Positions 17,255 to 25,560 of a DNA stretch of 64,000 nt are shown here, one piece after another. Under the pieces are notes generated by a model. The model was not told where the DNA came from and searched no databases. It was given only the letters and a program-made list of their open reading frames with translations. The stretch is from Burkholderiales bacterium (GTDB taxonomy: Bacteria > Pseudomonadota > Gammaproteobacteria > Burkholderiales > Burkholderiaceae_C). A program made the translations under genes and the position numbers. Each line of letters begins with the position of its first letter. The first letter of the stretch is position 1. The DNA lies in NCBI GenBank assembly GCA_016213325.1, contig JACRAY010000028.1, positions 1 through 64,000 of the forward strand, given 5' to 3'.

Positions 17255-17973
17255 GCGGCGATTTCTTCCTTCTTCACGTGCAGGCCGCATTCCTTGGCGG
17301 ATTCCTGCTCCCACCACCAGCGCCCGGCGCGGAAGTCCTCGCCCAGGCTGATGGCGCGCGTGCAGGGCGCGCAGCCGATCGAGGGATAGAACTCGTCGTG
17401 CAGCGCGTTGTAGTCGACCTTGTGGAGCTTGATGTAGTGCCACACGTCGCCCCAGGTCCAGTTGGCCAGCGGGTTCAGCTTGATGCGCGCTTCGCTGGTG
17501 TCGACCAGCGGCACCTCGGCGCGCGCCGCCGACTGTTCGCGGCGCAGCCCGGTGATCCACGCCTGCTTGCCGGCCAGTGCCCGCGCGAGCGGCTCCATCT
17601 TGCGGATCTGGCAGCAGGCCTTGCGCAGTTCGATGCTGCGGTACATGGCGTCCTTGCCTTCGCGGCCGACGAAGTGCACCACCGACTCGGCGACCGGCCG
17701 GTAGACCTTGACGGGTGCGCGCGAAGTGGCCCGCGTGCGCTCCAGCAGGTCCAGCGTCTCTTGGTGCAGCGCGCCGGTCTCCAGCACGAACACCTCGATG
17801 TCCAGCCCCAGGCTGTTGATCAGGTGCGTGATGACGACGTCTTCGGCGCCGAGGCTGGAAGCCTGGGTGACCGGCCCGAATTCGGCGGCGGCGCGTTGGA
17901 GCAGGGCCTTCGTCTCGGCCAGCTGGGCTTCGAAGTCCTTGCTGGCGCGGGCGTGCAGGTCGATGGCGGACAC
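17251..17973 (-). CDS. cysH: Adenylylsulfate (APS) reductase, iron-sulfur type
   Basis: Reduces APS to sulfite with thioredoxin or glutathione. The 240-residue protein starts at a GTG that abuts the preceding TAA without a gap. The cluster-binding cysteine pairs are present (KACCQIRK and GCAPCTRA), which mark the 4Fe-4S APS reductases rather than the PAPS reductases of enterobacteria. The catalytic C-terminal ECGLH is also intact. This agrees with the absence of APS kinase in the operon. Confidence 0.96.
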   Translation of the reverse strand: MSAIDLHARASKDFEAQLAETKALLQRAAAEFGPVTQASSLGAEDVVITHLINSLGLDIEVFVLETGALHQETLDLLERTRATSRAPVKVYRPVAESVVHFVGREGKDAMYRSIELRKACCQIRKMEPLARALAGKQAWITGLRREQSAARAEVPLVDTSEARIKLNPLANWTWGDVWHYIKLHKVDYNALHDEFYPSIGCAPCTRAISLGEDFRAGRWWWEQESAKECGLHVKKEEIAA

Positions 17974-18348
17974 TTAGGAAACCTCCCGGAAGCGGGGGAG
18001 CGCGTTGACGGCATCCCCCTGGTAGAAGCGGGCGAAGCGCTCGAACTGGCGCGGTGCATCGGCTGCGTCCTTGCCTTCGGCGAGGACGGCCGTGGTGAAG
18101 CCGCAGCGTTCCATCTGCACGAGCTGGTCGACCAGCACGTTGCCGGTGGCGCGGATGTCGCCGGCGAACTTGCGGCGCTGGCGCAGCAGCACGGCCTGGC
18201 TGAACGCACGGCCGTCGGTGAACTTGGGGAAAGCCAGCTCGATGCGGTCCACGCCCTCGAGCGGCACATCCAGCGGGTCTGCGTCGTTGGCGAGTTGCAG
18301 GACGCGAGCGTCCGGCCCTTCGACGGCGTCCACGAGCCTCAGCTTCAT
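17974..18348 (-). CDS. DUF934 family protein of the sulfite reductase operon
   Basis: A 124-residue protein of the DUF934 family, commonly encoded between cysI and cysH in betaproteobacteria. It contains the typical VPLEGVDRIELAFPKFTDGRAFSQA, LLRQRR and GDIRATGNVLVDQ blocks. The biochemical role is not established; constant linkage suggests it helps sulfite reductase function or electron supply. The ATG overlaps the cysI stop by 4 bases, and its stop abuts the cysH start. Confidence 0.92.
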   Translation of the reverse strand: MKLRLVDAVEGPDARVLQLANDADPLDVPLEGVDRIELAFPKFTDGRAFSQAVLLRQRRKFAGDIRATGNVLVDQLVQMERCGFTTAVLAEGKDAADAPRQFERFARFYQGDAVNALPRFREVS

Positions 18349-20165
18349 GCCACTTCCTTTTCGGTGAAACGGGCGGCGTTGGCGGCGGCCTTGAAGGGTT
18401 CGATGCCGACACGCTTGAACGTGGCGATGAAGGTTTCGCTGCGCCCGTCGACCGAAACGCGCTGGCGCCGGTAGGTGTCGAGCACGGCCTCGATCACTTC
18501 CGGCACTTCGGCGGCGGAGAACGAGGGGCCGACCACCTTGCCCGGCGTGGCGGTGCCCGACAGGTGCGAGCCGTCGGCGCCGCCCAGCGTCACCTGGTAC
18601 CACTCCTTGCCGTCCTTGTCGACGCCGAGGATGCCGATGTGGCCGCTGTGGTGGTGGCCGCACGAGTTGATGCAGCCCGAGATGTTAAGGTCGATCTCGC
18701 CGATGTCCCATTCCTCGTCGAGGTCCTGGTAGCGCTGGGTGATCGCCTCGGCGATCGGGATCGAGCGCGCGTTGGCCAGCGAGCAGAAGTCGCCGCCGGG
18801 GCAGGCGATCATGTCGGTCAGCAGGCCGATGTTGGCGCGGGCCAGGCCGGCCTTGCGCGCCGCCGCCCACAGTTCGGGCAGGTCGTCCTGGTGCACCCAG
18901 GGCAACAGCAGGTTCTGGTGGTGGGTGACGCGCGCTTCACCGGCGGAGAAGCGCTCGGCGAGTTCGGCGGCGGCTTCGAGCTGGCTGGCGTCGGCATCGC
19001 CGGGCGCCTGGCCGAGCCGCTTGAAGGACAGCGTCACGGCGCGCAGTTCGGGATTGCGGTGGGGTGCCACGTTGCGCTGCAGCCAGCGGCCGTAGGCCGG
19101 GTCGGCTTCGGCGTCGGCGCGCACGATGGCATGCACCTGCTGCTGTGCCGCCGTGCGGGAGCGCTGCAGCGAGGGCGCGACGAAACTGGCTGCCACGCGG
19201 TCGAACTCGGCCTGCGTGATGGTGTGGGGAGCGCCGTCGATGTCGACGATGTTGCGGAACTCCTCTTCGACCTGGTCGATGTAGCGCTGGCCCTCGGCCT
19301 TCACCAGGATCTTGATGCGGGCCTTCCACACGTTGTCGCGGCGGCCGTAGCGGTTGTAGACGCGGATCACCGCCGTGACGTAGTTCAGCAGCTGGTCCCA
19401 GGGCAGGAACTCGCGCACCACGCTGCCGATGATGGGCGTGCGGCCCATGCCGCCGCCGACCTGCACCCGGAAGCCGAGTTCGCCGGCCGCGTTGCGCACC
19501 AGTTGCGCCCCGATGTCGTACCAGCCCAACGCGGCGCGGTCTTCACGAGCGCCATTGATGGCGATCTTGAACTTGCGCGGCAGGAAGGAGAACTCGGGGT
19601 GCAGCGTGCTCCACTGGCGCAGGATCTCGCAGAAGGGGCGCGGGTCGGCCACTTCGTCGGGCGCGATGCCGGCCAGTTCGTCGCTGGTGATGTTGCGGAT
19701 GCAGTTGCCGCTGGTCTGGATGCCGTGCATGTGGACGCTGGCCAGCAGTTCCATGACTTCGGCGCTCCTGGCCAGTGGGATCCAGTTGAACTGCACGTTG
19801 GTGCGGGTGGTGAAGTGGCCGTAGCCGTACTTCAGGTGGGTGGCAACGGGCGTGCCGCCGGGGACCGGCACTTCGCCCAGGGACAGCTGCTTGAGCTGTG
19901 CGTCGCGCAGCAGGGCGGCGTCGGGCTGGTCGTAGTCGCGGGCGATCGTCGCCAGCACCCGCAGCTGGGCGCTGGAGATCTCGCCGTACGGCACGGCGAC
20001 CCGCAGCATGGGCGCGTAGCGCTGGATATACCAGCCGTTTTGCAGGCGCAGCGGCCGGAACTCGTCGTCGGCCAGCTTGCCGGCCAGGTTGCGTTCGAGC
20101 TGGTCGCGGTACTGGGCGGCGCGGGAGCGGACGAACTGCTTGTCGAATTCTGTGTATTGGTACAT
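18345..20165 (-). CDS. cysI: Sulfite reductase hemoprotein (nitrite/sulfite reductase family)
   Basis: Six-electron reduction of sulfite to sulfide on a siroheme-4Fe-4S centre. The 606-residue protein has the duplicated ferredoxin-like half-domains: a first substrate/siroheme motif TRTNVQFNWI at about 120, VGGGMGRTP at about 240, and a second half with HHQNLLLPWV. The cluster cysteines are in CPGGDFC and CINSCGHHH. There is no separate CysJ flavoprotein in the operon, so electrons probably come from ferredoxin or another donor. It is the first gene of the operon cysI-DUF934-cysH-cysD-cysN, in which all junctions overlap or abut. Confidence 0.96.
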   Translation of the reverse strand: MYQYTEFDKQFVRSRAAQYRDQLERNLAGKLADDEFRPLRLQNGWYIQRYAPMLRVAVPYGEISSAQLRVLATIARDYDQPDAALLRDAQLKQLSLGEVPVPGGTPVATHLKYGYGHFTTRTNVQFNWIPLARSAEVMELLASVHMHGIQTSGNCIRNITSDELAGIAPDEVADPRPFCEILRQWSTLHPEFSFLPRKFKIAINGAREDRAALGWYDIGAQLVRNAAGELGFRVQVGGGMGRTPIIGSVVREFLPWDQLLNYVTAVIRVYNRYGRRDNVWKARIKILVKAEGQRYIDQVEEEFRNIVDIDGAPHTITQAEFDRVAASFVAPSLQRSRTAAQQQVHAIVRADAEADPAYGRWLQRNVAPHRNPELRAVTLSFKRLGQAPGDADASQLEAAAELAERFSAGEARVTHHQNLLLPWVHQDDLPELWAAARKAGLARANIGLLTDMIACPGGDFCSLANARSIPIAEAITQRYQDLDEEWDIGEIDLNISGCINSCGHHHSGHIGILGVDKDGKEWYQVTLGGADGSHLSGTATPGKVVGPSFSAAEVPEVIEAVLDTYRRQRVSVDGRSETFIATFKRVGIEPFKAAANAARFTEKEVA

Positions 20166-20224
20166 GGCATGCGAATGCGTGGGGCGAGGACATGCCTCGC
20201 ATGCCGGGACTCTAGGGAGAAGGC

Positions 20225-20274
20225 TTATGGAACCAAACTATTTTTTATTCCCGGCCTTATGCGGATAAGCTTAT
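20225..20274. promoter_or_regulatory. Putative CysB-type operator region upstream of cysI
   Basis: The 220-base gap between cysI and the divergent receiver gene holds TTATGCGGATAAGCTTAT (20257-20274), made of dyads TTAT-N4-ATAA and ATAAGCTTAT, plus further TTAT half-sites at 20225 and 20245. It is AT-rich against a GC-rich background. An 11-base core CTTATGCGGAT recurs upstream of sbp. Assignment to CysB or another LysR-type sulfur regulator is inference from the two target genes. Confidence 0.5.
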
Positions 20275-20385
20275 GCGCGTGTGCACATGCGGGCAGGCGC
20301 CGATTTCGGCCGTGCACCCGGATAAGGGGCGTTTTGGCTCGGACGCCCTGATAATCGCGGCGAAGGAGAAAGGATCAGCTACCCG

Positions 20386-21144
20386 ATGCCGCAGCAGGTC
20401 TTCATCAAGGTAGTCGGCTTCACGGACGTGGAGAGGCATGCCCTCAACACGCTGTTCCGCCTGTCCGAAGACCGGCCCACGAGCTACTCGCTGTGGACCA
20501 CCGAGTCGGCCGCGGCGCCGCAGCTGGTCCTGCTGGACGGCCAGAGCTATGAGGCACGGGTGGAGGCCGAGTCGCCCTACAACGCCAGCATCAAGCAGGT
20601 GTGGGTGGGCGACGAAGCACCAGACGGCACCTGGCGCAGCTTCCCGCGGCCCCTTGCATGGCCCGACGTGGTGGAAGCCATCGACGAAATCTACGTGGGG
20701 AACCCCGACCTGTCCTTCGACCTCGACCTCGGCGACAACGGTCCCGACACCGTGCCGCCCGACCAGGTGCCCGAGCCGCCCCCGGTGCGCCGTGCCCTCA
20801 TCGCCTGCCCGGACCTCGGCGAGCGGCTGTACCTGCGCGCCAAGCTGGCGCTGCACCACCTGACCGTCGCCGACGAAGCTGAGAACGCAGCCCAGGCGCT
20901 GGAGCTCATGCGCGACCGGCAATACGTGCTGGCGCTGGTCGACCTGGGGTTGCCGGGTGGCGAGGGTTGGGCATTCGTGAACCGGCTTGCCAACGGCAGC
21001 CCGCGCATCCCCCACGTCATTGCCATGAAACAGGGGCCCAATATTGCGGAGCGCCTGCGCGGATGGTTTGCCAACGTCGACGGCTTCCTGCCCAAGCCAC
21101 CTGACCCCGAGAAACTGCACGAATTGCTGGCGCGGGTCAACTGA
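20386..21144 (+). CDS. Response-regulator-like protein with tandem (one degenerate) receiver domains
   Basis: A 252-residue protein. Residues about 135-250 form a CheY-like receiver: RRALIACPDLGERLYL, a probable phospho-acceptor in ALVDLGLPGGEG, HVIAMKQ and DGFLPKPPDPEKL, the last carrying the conserved K-P. The first 100 residues (VGFTDVERHALNTLFRLSE, LVLLDGQSYEA, FPRPLAWPDVVEAI) look like a second, degenerate receiver related to the start of the protein at 7720-8733. No output domain is present, so it may act through protein contacts. It is divergent from cysI and overlaps the end of mnmC by 8 bases (convergent). Confidence 0.75.
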   Translation: MPQQVFIKVVGFTDVERHALNTLFRLSEDRPTSYSLWTTESAAAPQLVLLDGQSYEARVEAESPYNASIKQVWVGDEAPDGTWRSFPRPLAWPDVVEAIDEIYVGNPDLSFDLDLGDNGPDTVPPDQVPEPPPVRRALIACPDLGERLYLRAKLALHHLTVADEAENAAQALELMRDRQYVLALVDLGLPGGEGWAFVNRLANGSPRIPHVIAMKQGPNIAERLRGWFANVDGFLPKPPDPEKLHELLARVN

Positions 21145-22756
21145 GCACCCGCTCGACGCCTATCGCATCCGCCAGCCGCTTCTCCAGTGGCAAGGGCTCC
21201 GCGTGGAGCCGGGCCGCCACCAGTTCCCCGCAGAGCAAGGCAAAGGTCAACCCGCGTGAACCCATGGCCGTGCTCACCCAGAGTCCCGGCGCGATGGGGC
21301 CGACCAGGGGACGGCGGTCGCTCGAAGCGCAGCGAACCCCGGTCCACGCCTGTACCAGTCGCTGCGTGAACTGCGGCTCAAGCGCGAGTGCGGCGGAAGG
21401 CAGCAAGGTGCGCAGCCGTTCCAGGTTGGCCATGTGGTCCTGCGCCCGTTCGTCCCGTTGCGTGTCCCCGCGGCCGTAGGTCGATCCGCACAGCCACGCG
21501 TCACCGCCTTCGATCGGGACCCGGGGCAGGAAGTGGCCGTTGCCGTTCAATGGAAATGCCGGCATGCCGGGCGGGATGTCGTGCGACCACGAAACCTGCC
21601 CGCGCACAGGGTGGAGCGGCAGCGCCAGCGGCAGGAACGACAGGCTGTCGAAGGCAGCGGCGGCGACGACCAGGTTGACACGCGCGATCTCGGCGCCGTC
21701 GAATGCCTCCAGGCTCCATGCAGCGCCGGCCGGCACCAGTCGCCGTACGCGGGTGTGCGCCCGGCACTCGATGGCGGGGTGCTGCAGCAGGGCTCGTACC
21801 AGTGCGCGGGGCCGGATCCACGCCGCCTTCTCGTGCCACCACGCAGGTGCCCCGTCCGGCGAGGCAGCGGCGCGCGTCCAGCAAGCACCTGCGTCATCGG
21901 CATGCGGGGGTGGGCGAGGGTCCTCGCTGCGGTGCTCCAGCACCCCGCTTGCGCCCCAGGCGTCGGGCGGCAGCACTGCCTCGGCCTGGCACAGGGTGGC
22001 CCGCACCCCGGCGCGGCTCAGCCGGGACAGCAGGTTGTCGTCGGGCGATTGGTGCGGCGCCAGCAAGCCCGCCGGCAGCCCGGACGCGCCGCTGGCAGGC
22101 CCACCTGCTGCCTCGACCACCAGGACTTTCCAGCCGCGACGCGCGAGGCTCGCCGCGACCGATGCACCCGCGAGTCCCGCGCCGATCACTGCACAGGTCC
22201 CGGCCTTCGCGCGGACGGCCGCAGGCCCGCGCCGGGGCTCCCATGGCGGGTCCCAGGTCGCGCAGCCTCGCGCGTGGTCGACGCTGAAGCCGCAGGTGGC
22301 CAGCGAACGCAGCCGTTCTTCAGTCGCGGACCGCACCACAATACGCGTGCCGCGCCGGCATAGCCTGGCGAGCGACTTGGCCGGGAAGGCGGCGCCGTCC
22401 AGCGACACCGAGTCGGCCTCGAAGGCGAGTTGGCCCAACATCTCCGGCGCCGCTCCCACGCACAGCGTGAGCAGCACATGCCCGTCCTCGAAGCTCATGC
22501 GATGGAATCCGGGCAGCAGCCCGTACCACTGCCGGGCCAGTTGCCGGGCCAACTCCAGCAGTTCGGGAAAATTTGCTGCACTGTGCAGCAACTCGTCCGC
22601 CGAAACCGGCCGGGCCTCGATCGATGCGAAGTGCAGCAGCCGCGGCCGCGCGGGGTCTTCCTTCCACGCGCGCCACGTGGCCAGGAAGTTCATGCCGGCA
22701 CCGAAGCCGGTCTCGAGGACGCGCCACTGTTCGTGCCCGGCCCAGGCCGCGGGCAT
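21137..22756 (-). CDS. mnmC: tRNA mnm5s2U biosynthesis bifunctional protein MnmC, N-terminally short
   Basis: Finishes the wobble uridine modification of several tRNAs. Residues 1 to about 160 are the SAM-dependent methyltransferase part (LETGFGAGMNFLATWRAW at about 13-30). From about 185 there is an FAD oxidoreductase domain with VIGAGLAGASVAASLARRG and a C-terminal VSTAMGSRGLTFALLCGE. Compared with relatives, roughly the first 50-60 residues before the SAM motif are missing. The in-frame codon two places upstream of the ATG is the TAG that ends yggX, so no longer start is possible. The methyltransferase half may therefore be impaired. The oxidoreductase half looks complete. Confidence 0.85.
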   Translation of the reverse strand: MPAAWAGHEQWRVLETGFGAGMNFLATWRAWKEDPARPRLLHFASIEARPVSADELLHSAANFPELLELARQLARQWYGLLPGFHRMSFEDGHVLLTLCVGAAPEMLGQLAFEADSVSLDGAAFPAKSLARLCRRGTRIVVRSATEERLRSLATCGFSVDHARGCATWDPPWEPRRGPAAVRAKAGTCAVIGAGLAGASVAASLARRGWKVLVVEAAGGPASGASGLPAGLLAPHQSPDDNLLSRLSRAGVRATLCQAEAVLPPDAWGASGVLEHRSEDPRPPPHADDAGACWTRAAASPDGAPAWWHEKAAWIRPRALVRALLQHPAIECRAHTRVRRLVPAGAAWSLEAFDGAEIARVNLVVAAAAFDSLSFLPLALPLHPVRGQVSWSHDIPPGMPAFPLNGNGHFLPRVPIEGGDAWLCGSTYGRGDTQRDERAQDHMANLERLRTLLPSAALALEPQFTQRLVQAWTGVRCASSDRRPLVGPIAPGLWVSTAMGSRGLTFALLCGELVAARLHAEPLPLEKRLADAIGVERVLS

Positions 22757-22759
22757 GGC

Positions 22760-23032
22760 CTATTCGGTGGGCGGCACGTAGCCCGTGGCCACGTCGGCGC
22801 CTGCGCCGAAGAAGTGCTGTTCCATCTGGCGCTTGAGGTACTCCCGGGCCCGCTGGTCGGCCAGGTTCAGCCGGTTTTCGTTGACCAGCATGGTCTGGTG
22901 CTTGAGCCAGGCCGCCCACGCTTCCTTGCTGACGCTTTCATAGATGCGCCTGCCCAGTTCGCCCGGGTAGGGCGGGAAGTCGAGGCCTTCGGCCTCGCGG
23001 CCGAGCTTGATGCATTGAACGGTACGGGCCAT
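22760..23032 (-). CDS. yggX: Fe(2+)-trafficking / oxidative damage protection protein YggX
   Basis: A 90-residue protein opening [17 protein letters not shown] and continuing [15 protein letters not shown], with the ENRLNL and [12 protein letters not shown] blocks of the YggX family. The single cysteine (C7) is the residue linked to oxidation protection. It protects iron-sulfur enzymes from superoxide in enterobacteria. Three bases separate its stop from the mnmC start, in the same frame, so the two are surely co-transcribed. Confidence 0.95.
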   Translation of the reverse strand: MARTVQCIKLGREAEGLDFPPYPGELGRRIYESVSKEAWAAWLKHQTMLVNENRLNLADQRAREYLKRQMEQHFFGAGADVATGYVPPTE

Positions 23033-23046
23033 GGCGCTCGCCTCTT

Positions 23047-23063
23047 AAGCTTATGCGGATGAA
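23047..23063. promoter_or_regulatory. Putative CysB-type motif upstream of sbp
   Basis: AAGCTTATGCGGATGAA lies 80-95 bases before the sbp start and 15 bases before yggX. It shares CTTATGCGGAT with the site upstream of cysI (20256-20266) and AAGCTTATGCG with 20267-20277. Regulator identity is inferred. Confidence 0.45.
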
Positions 23064-23141
23064 CAACTGAAATCTTTGTCGTTCCAGTTGGAAGGGGTGG
23101 CCACCAGAATGCGTTGCACCAAACAAGAGGGAAGCATTCCA

Positions 23142-24170
23142 GTGAACTTTCGCCGCCACTTTATCAAGATTCAAATGGCCGCTGCCGTGGCAGGCGGCCT
23201 GGCGCTGTTAACGACCTTGCCGGCAGGAGCCCAGCAGCGGGTGGAACTGCTGAACGTTTCCTACGACCCCACGCGCGAACTCTACGTCGAATTCAACCAG
23301 GCCTTCGCCCGGTACTGGAAAGGCAAGACCGGCCAGGACGTGGTGGTGAAGCAGTCCCACGGCGGCTCGGGCAAGCAGGCCCGCTCGATCATCGACGGGC
23401 TCGACGCCGACGTTGCCACGCTGGCCTTGGCCGGCGACACCGATGCGCTCGCGAAGAACGGAGTCTGGGTCAGGCCCGACTGGCAGAAGCGCCTGCCGCA
23501 CAACTCGTCACCCTACAACTCCACCATCGTGTTCGTGGTGCGCGCCGGCAACCCGAAGGGCATCAGGGACTGGGACGACCTGGCCAAGCCCGGCGTCAGC
23601 GTGATCACGCCCAATCCCAAGACATCCGGCGGCGCGCGCTGGAACTACCTGGCCGCCTGGGAGTTTGCGAAGCGCAAGCTCGGCAGCGATGCAGCCGCCA
23701 GGGACTTCGTAGCCAGGCTGTACGGCAACGTGCCCGTGCTCGACACGGGCGCCCGCGGCTCCACCATCACTTTCGCGCAGCGCAACCAGGGCGACGTGCT
23801 GATCGCGTGGGAGAACGAAGCCTGGCTGCTCGACAAGGAGTTCGGATCGAAGACCGACGTGGTGGTGCCCAGCGTCTCCATCCTGGCCGAGCCTGCCGTG
23901 GCCGTGGTCGACCGCAACGTCGACCGAAAGGGCACGCGCGCCGTGGCCGAGGAATACTTGAAGTACCTGTACAGCGAAGAAGGGCAGGACATCATCGGCA
24001 AGCACTTCTACCGTCCGGCCGTGTCGCAGAAAGCGCAGGCCAAGTACTCGGCCAAGTTCCCGCGGCTCACGCTGTTCACCATCGACCAGGCCTTCGGCGG
24101 CTGGCAGCAAGCGGACAAGGCGCACTTCGCCGACGGGGCGAGCTTCGACCAGATCTACACACGAAAGTAG
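23142..24170 (+). CDS. sbp: Sulfate ABC transporter substrate-binding protein
   Basis: Periplasmic sulfate binder (342 residues). I start at GTG 23142, which follows AGAGGGAAG and opens a signal peptide. RRHFIK near its start fits a twin-arginine signal, followed by a hydrophobic core and the AGA-QQ cleavage region. Sulfate-binding blocks match Sbp closely: [56 protein letters not shown] and the C-terminal [10 protein letters not shown]. The permease and ATPase genes (cysT, cysW, cysA) do not follow; a flavin reductase does, so the transporter core must be elsewhere. Confidence 0.93.
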   Translation: MNFRRHFIKIQMAAAVAGGLALLTTLPAGAQQRVELLNVSYDPTRELYVEFNQAFARYWKGKTGQDVVVKQSHGGSGKQARSIIDGLDADVATLALAGDTDALAKNGVWVRPDWQKRLPHNSSPYNSTIVFVVRAGNPKGIRDWDDLAKPGVSVITPNPKTSGGARWNYLAAWEFAKRKLGSDAAARDFVARLYGNVPVLDTGARGSTITFAQRNQGDVLIAWENEAWLLDKEFGSKTDVVVPSVSILAEPAVAVVDRNVDRKGTRAVAEEYLKYLYSEEGQDIIGKHFYRPAVSQKAQAKYSAKFPRLTLFTIDQAFGGWQQADKAHFADGASFDQIYTRK

Positions 24171-24236
24171 CCTGCAGAGGAAACCATGGGTGCCGCTGGC
24201 CGGTCCTACCAGGATCAGGACAAGAAAGAGGTACCC

Positions 24237-24800
24237 ATGAGCTACAAGATTGCAGTCGTTGTCGGCAGCCTCAGGCGTGAGTCGTTCAACCGGCAGCTGG
24301 CCCAGGCCCTGCAGAAGCTGGCGCCCAAGGATTTCGAGTTCCACTTCTGCCGCATCGACGACCTGCCGCTGTACAACCAGGACGACGACAAGAACCAGGC
24401 GCCGCCGGTCAAGCGGCTGAAGGGCGAGATCGCTTCGGCGCAGGGTGTGGTCTTCGTCACGCCGGAGTACAACCGGTCGATTCCGGGCGTGCTGAAGAAC
24501 GCCATCGACCACGCGTCCCGGCCCTACGGCCAGAGCGCGTGGGCCGGCAAGCCGGCGGGCATCGTCGGCATCTCGAGCGGTGCCATAGGTACTGCTGCTG
24601 CGCAACAGCACTTGCGCGCCATCCTCGGCTACCTCGACATGCCGGCCGTGGGCCAGCCGGAGGTCTTCCTGCAGCACAAGGCCGGCCTGTTCGACGCAGG
24701 CGGCGGCTTCGGTGAGGACAGCCGCAAGTTCATGCAAGGCTGGATGGACCGCTTCGCCGCACTGGTGAGGCAGTACGCCGAAGCGGTCGAGACCGTTTAG
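24237..24800 (+). CDS. NADPH-dependent FMN reductase family oxidoreductase
   Basis: A 187-residue flavodoxin-like NAD(P)H:FMN or quinone reductase. I begin at MSYKIAVVVGSLRRESFNRQ, preceded by GAGG seven bases upstream; 17 codons before it are not conserved-looking. The FMN phosphate loop is GSLRRESFN, and VFVTPEYNRSIPGVLKNAID is the second flavin-binding segment. Close relatives include ChrR/YieF-type reductases. It follows sbp by 66 bases and may be co-transcribed, but a shared role is unclear. Confidence 0.88.
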   Translation: MSYKIAVVVGSLRRESFNRQLAQALQKLAPKDFEFHFCRIDDLPLYNQDDDKNQAPPVKRLKGEIASAQGVVFVTPEYNRSIPGVLKNAIDHASRPYGQSAWAGKPAGIVGISSGAIGTAAAQQHLRAILGYLDMPAVGQPEVFLQHKAGLFDAGGGFGEDSRKFMQGWMDRFAALVRQYAEAVETV

Positions 24801-24802
24801 GG

Positions 24803-25438
24803 TCAGGCAGCGAGCGCGACTTCCTCGTTGGCCGCCACCGTCTGCGTGCGGATCGCCTCTTCTGCACCCGCCAGGGCCAAGGCCTTGGCTGCATCGCCCA
24901 TGGCCAGCCCTTCGGCGCGTACGAAGCGCAGATCGGTCACGCCGAAAAAGCCGAACACGGTGCTGAGGTAGCTTTCCTGGTGATCCATCGCCGGTGCGCC
25001 GGCATAGGCGCCGCCGCGGGTGGAAGCCACGATCACGGTCTTGCCGGCAGCCAGGCCCACCGGGCCTTTTTCCGTGTACTTGAAGGTGCGGCCGGCCTGC
25101 GCCACGCGGTCGATCCAGGCCTTCAGCTGGCTGGGCACCGAGAAGTTGAACATGGGTGCGCCCACCACCACCACGTCGGCCGCCAGGAACTGGCTGACGA
25201 GCCGCTCGGAGACTTCGTTCTCACGGCGCTGCACGTCGGTCAGGCCGTCGGCACTCGGGCCGAAGCGGAAACCGAGCGAATCGACTGCCAGGTGCGTCGG
25301 CGCGTCCGCGGCCAGGTCGAGGTACTCGACTTCGGTGCCCGCATGCGTAGCTGTCCATTGGTCCACGATGTCCCGGGTGAGCTTGCGGGAGACCGAGTTG
25401 CCACCCAGCGGGCTGGAATCGATATGAAGCAGTTTCAT
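24803..25438 (-). CDS. azoR: FMN-dependent NADH-azoreductase / quinone reductase
   Basis: A 211-residue AzoR-family flavodoxin-fold enzyme that reduces quinones and azo compounds with NADH. It starts [20 protein letters not shown] behind AGGAGAG. The FMN loop is [11 protein letters not shown], the isoalloxazine contact is [17 protein letters not shown], and STRGGAY is the third family block. It is divergent from a LysR-family regulator, with a perfect palindrome in the shared region, which is a common arrangement for quinone- or electrophile-inducible reductases. Its end is 2 bases from the end of the convergent FMN reductase. Confidence 0.93.
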   Translation of the reverse strand: MKLLHIDSSPLGGNSVSRKLTRDIVDQWTATHAGTEVEYLDLAADAPTHLAVDSLGFRFGPSADGLTDVQRRENEVSERLVSQFLAADVVVVGAPMFNFSVPSQLKAWIDRVAQAGRTFKYTEKGPVGLAAGKTVIVASTRGGAYAGAPAMDHQESYLSTVFGFFGVTDLRFVRAEGLAMGDAAKALALAGAEEAIRTQTVAANEEVALAA

Positions 25439-25534
25439 GAATCTTCTCTCCTGTATGTGGCGATGCAGATAAGCACCGTGGCATTGATTGTGGAGACTGC
25501 GTTGAAGATTGATAAGCCGGCGAATTCGGGATAG

Positions 25535-25556
25535 ATTGTCCTGCTGACAGGACAAT
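25535..25556. promoter_or_regulatory. Perfect 9+9 palindrome, probable LysR-regulator operator
   Basis: ATTGTCCTG and CAGGACAAT are exact inverted copies separated by CTGA. The outer ATTG/CAAT contain a T-N11-A type LysR core. The site sits between divergent azoR and lysR and touches the first possible lysR start codon. Confidence 0.75.
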
Positions 25557-25560
25557 GCCC

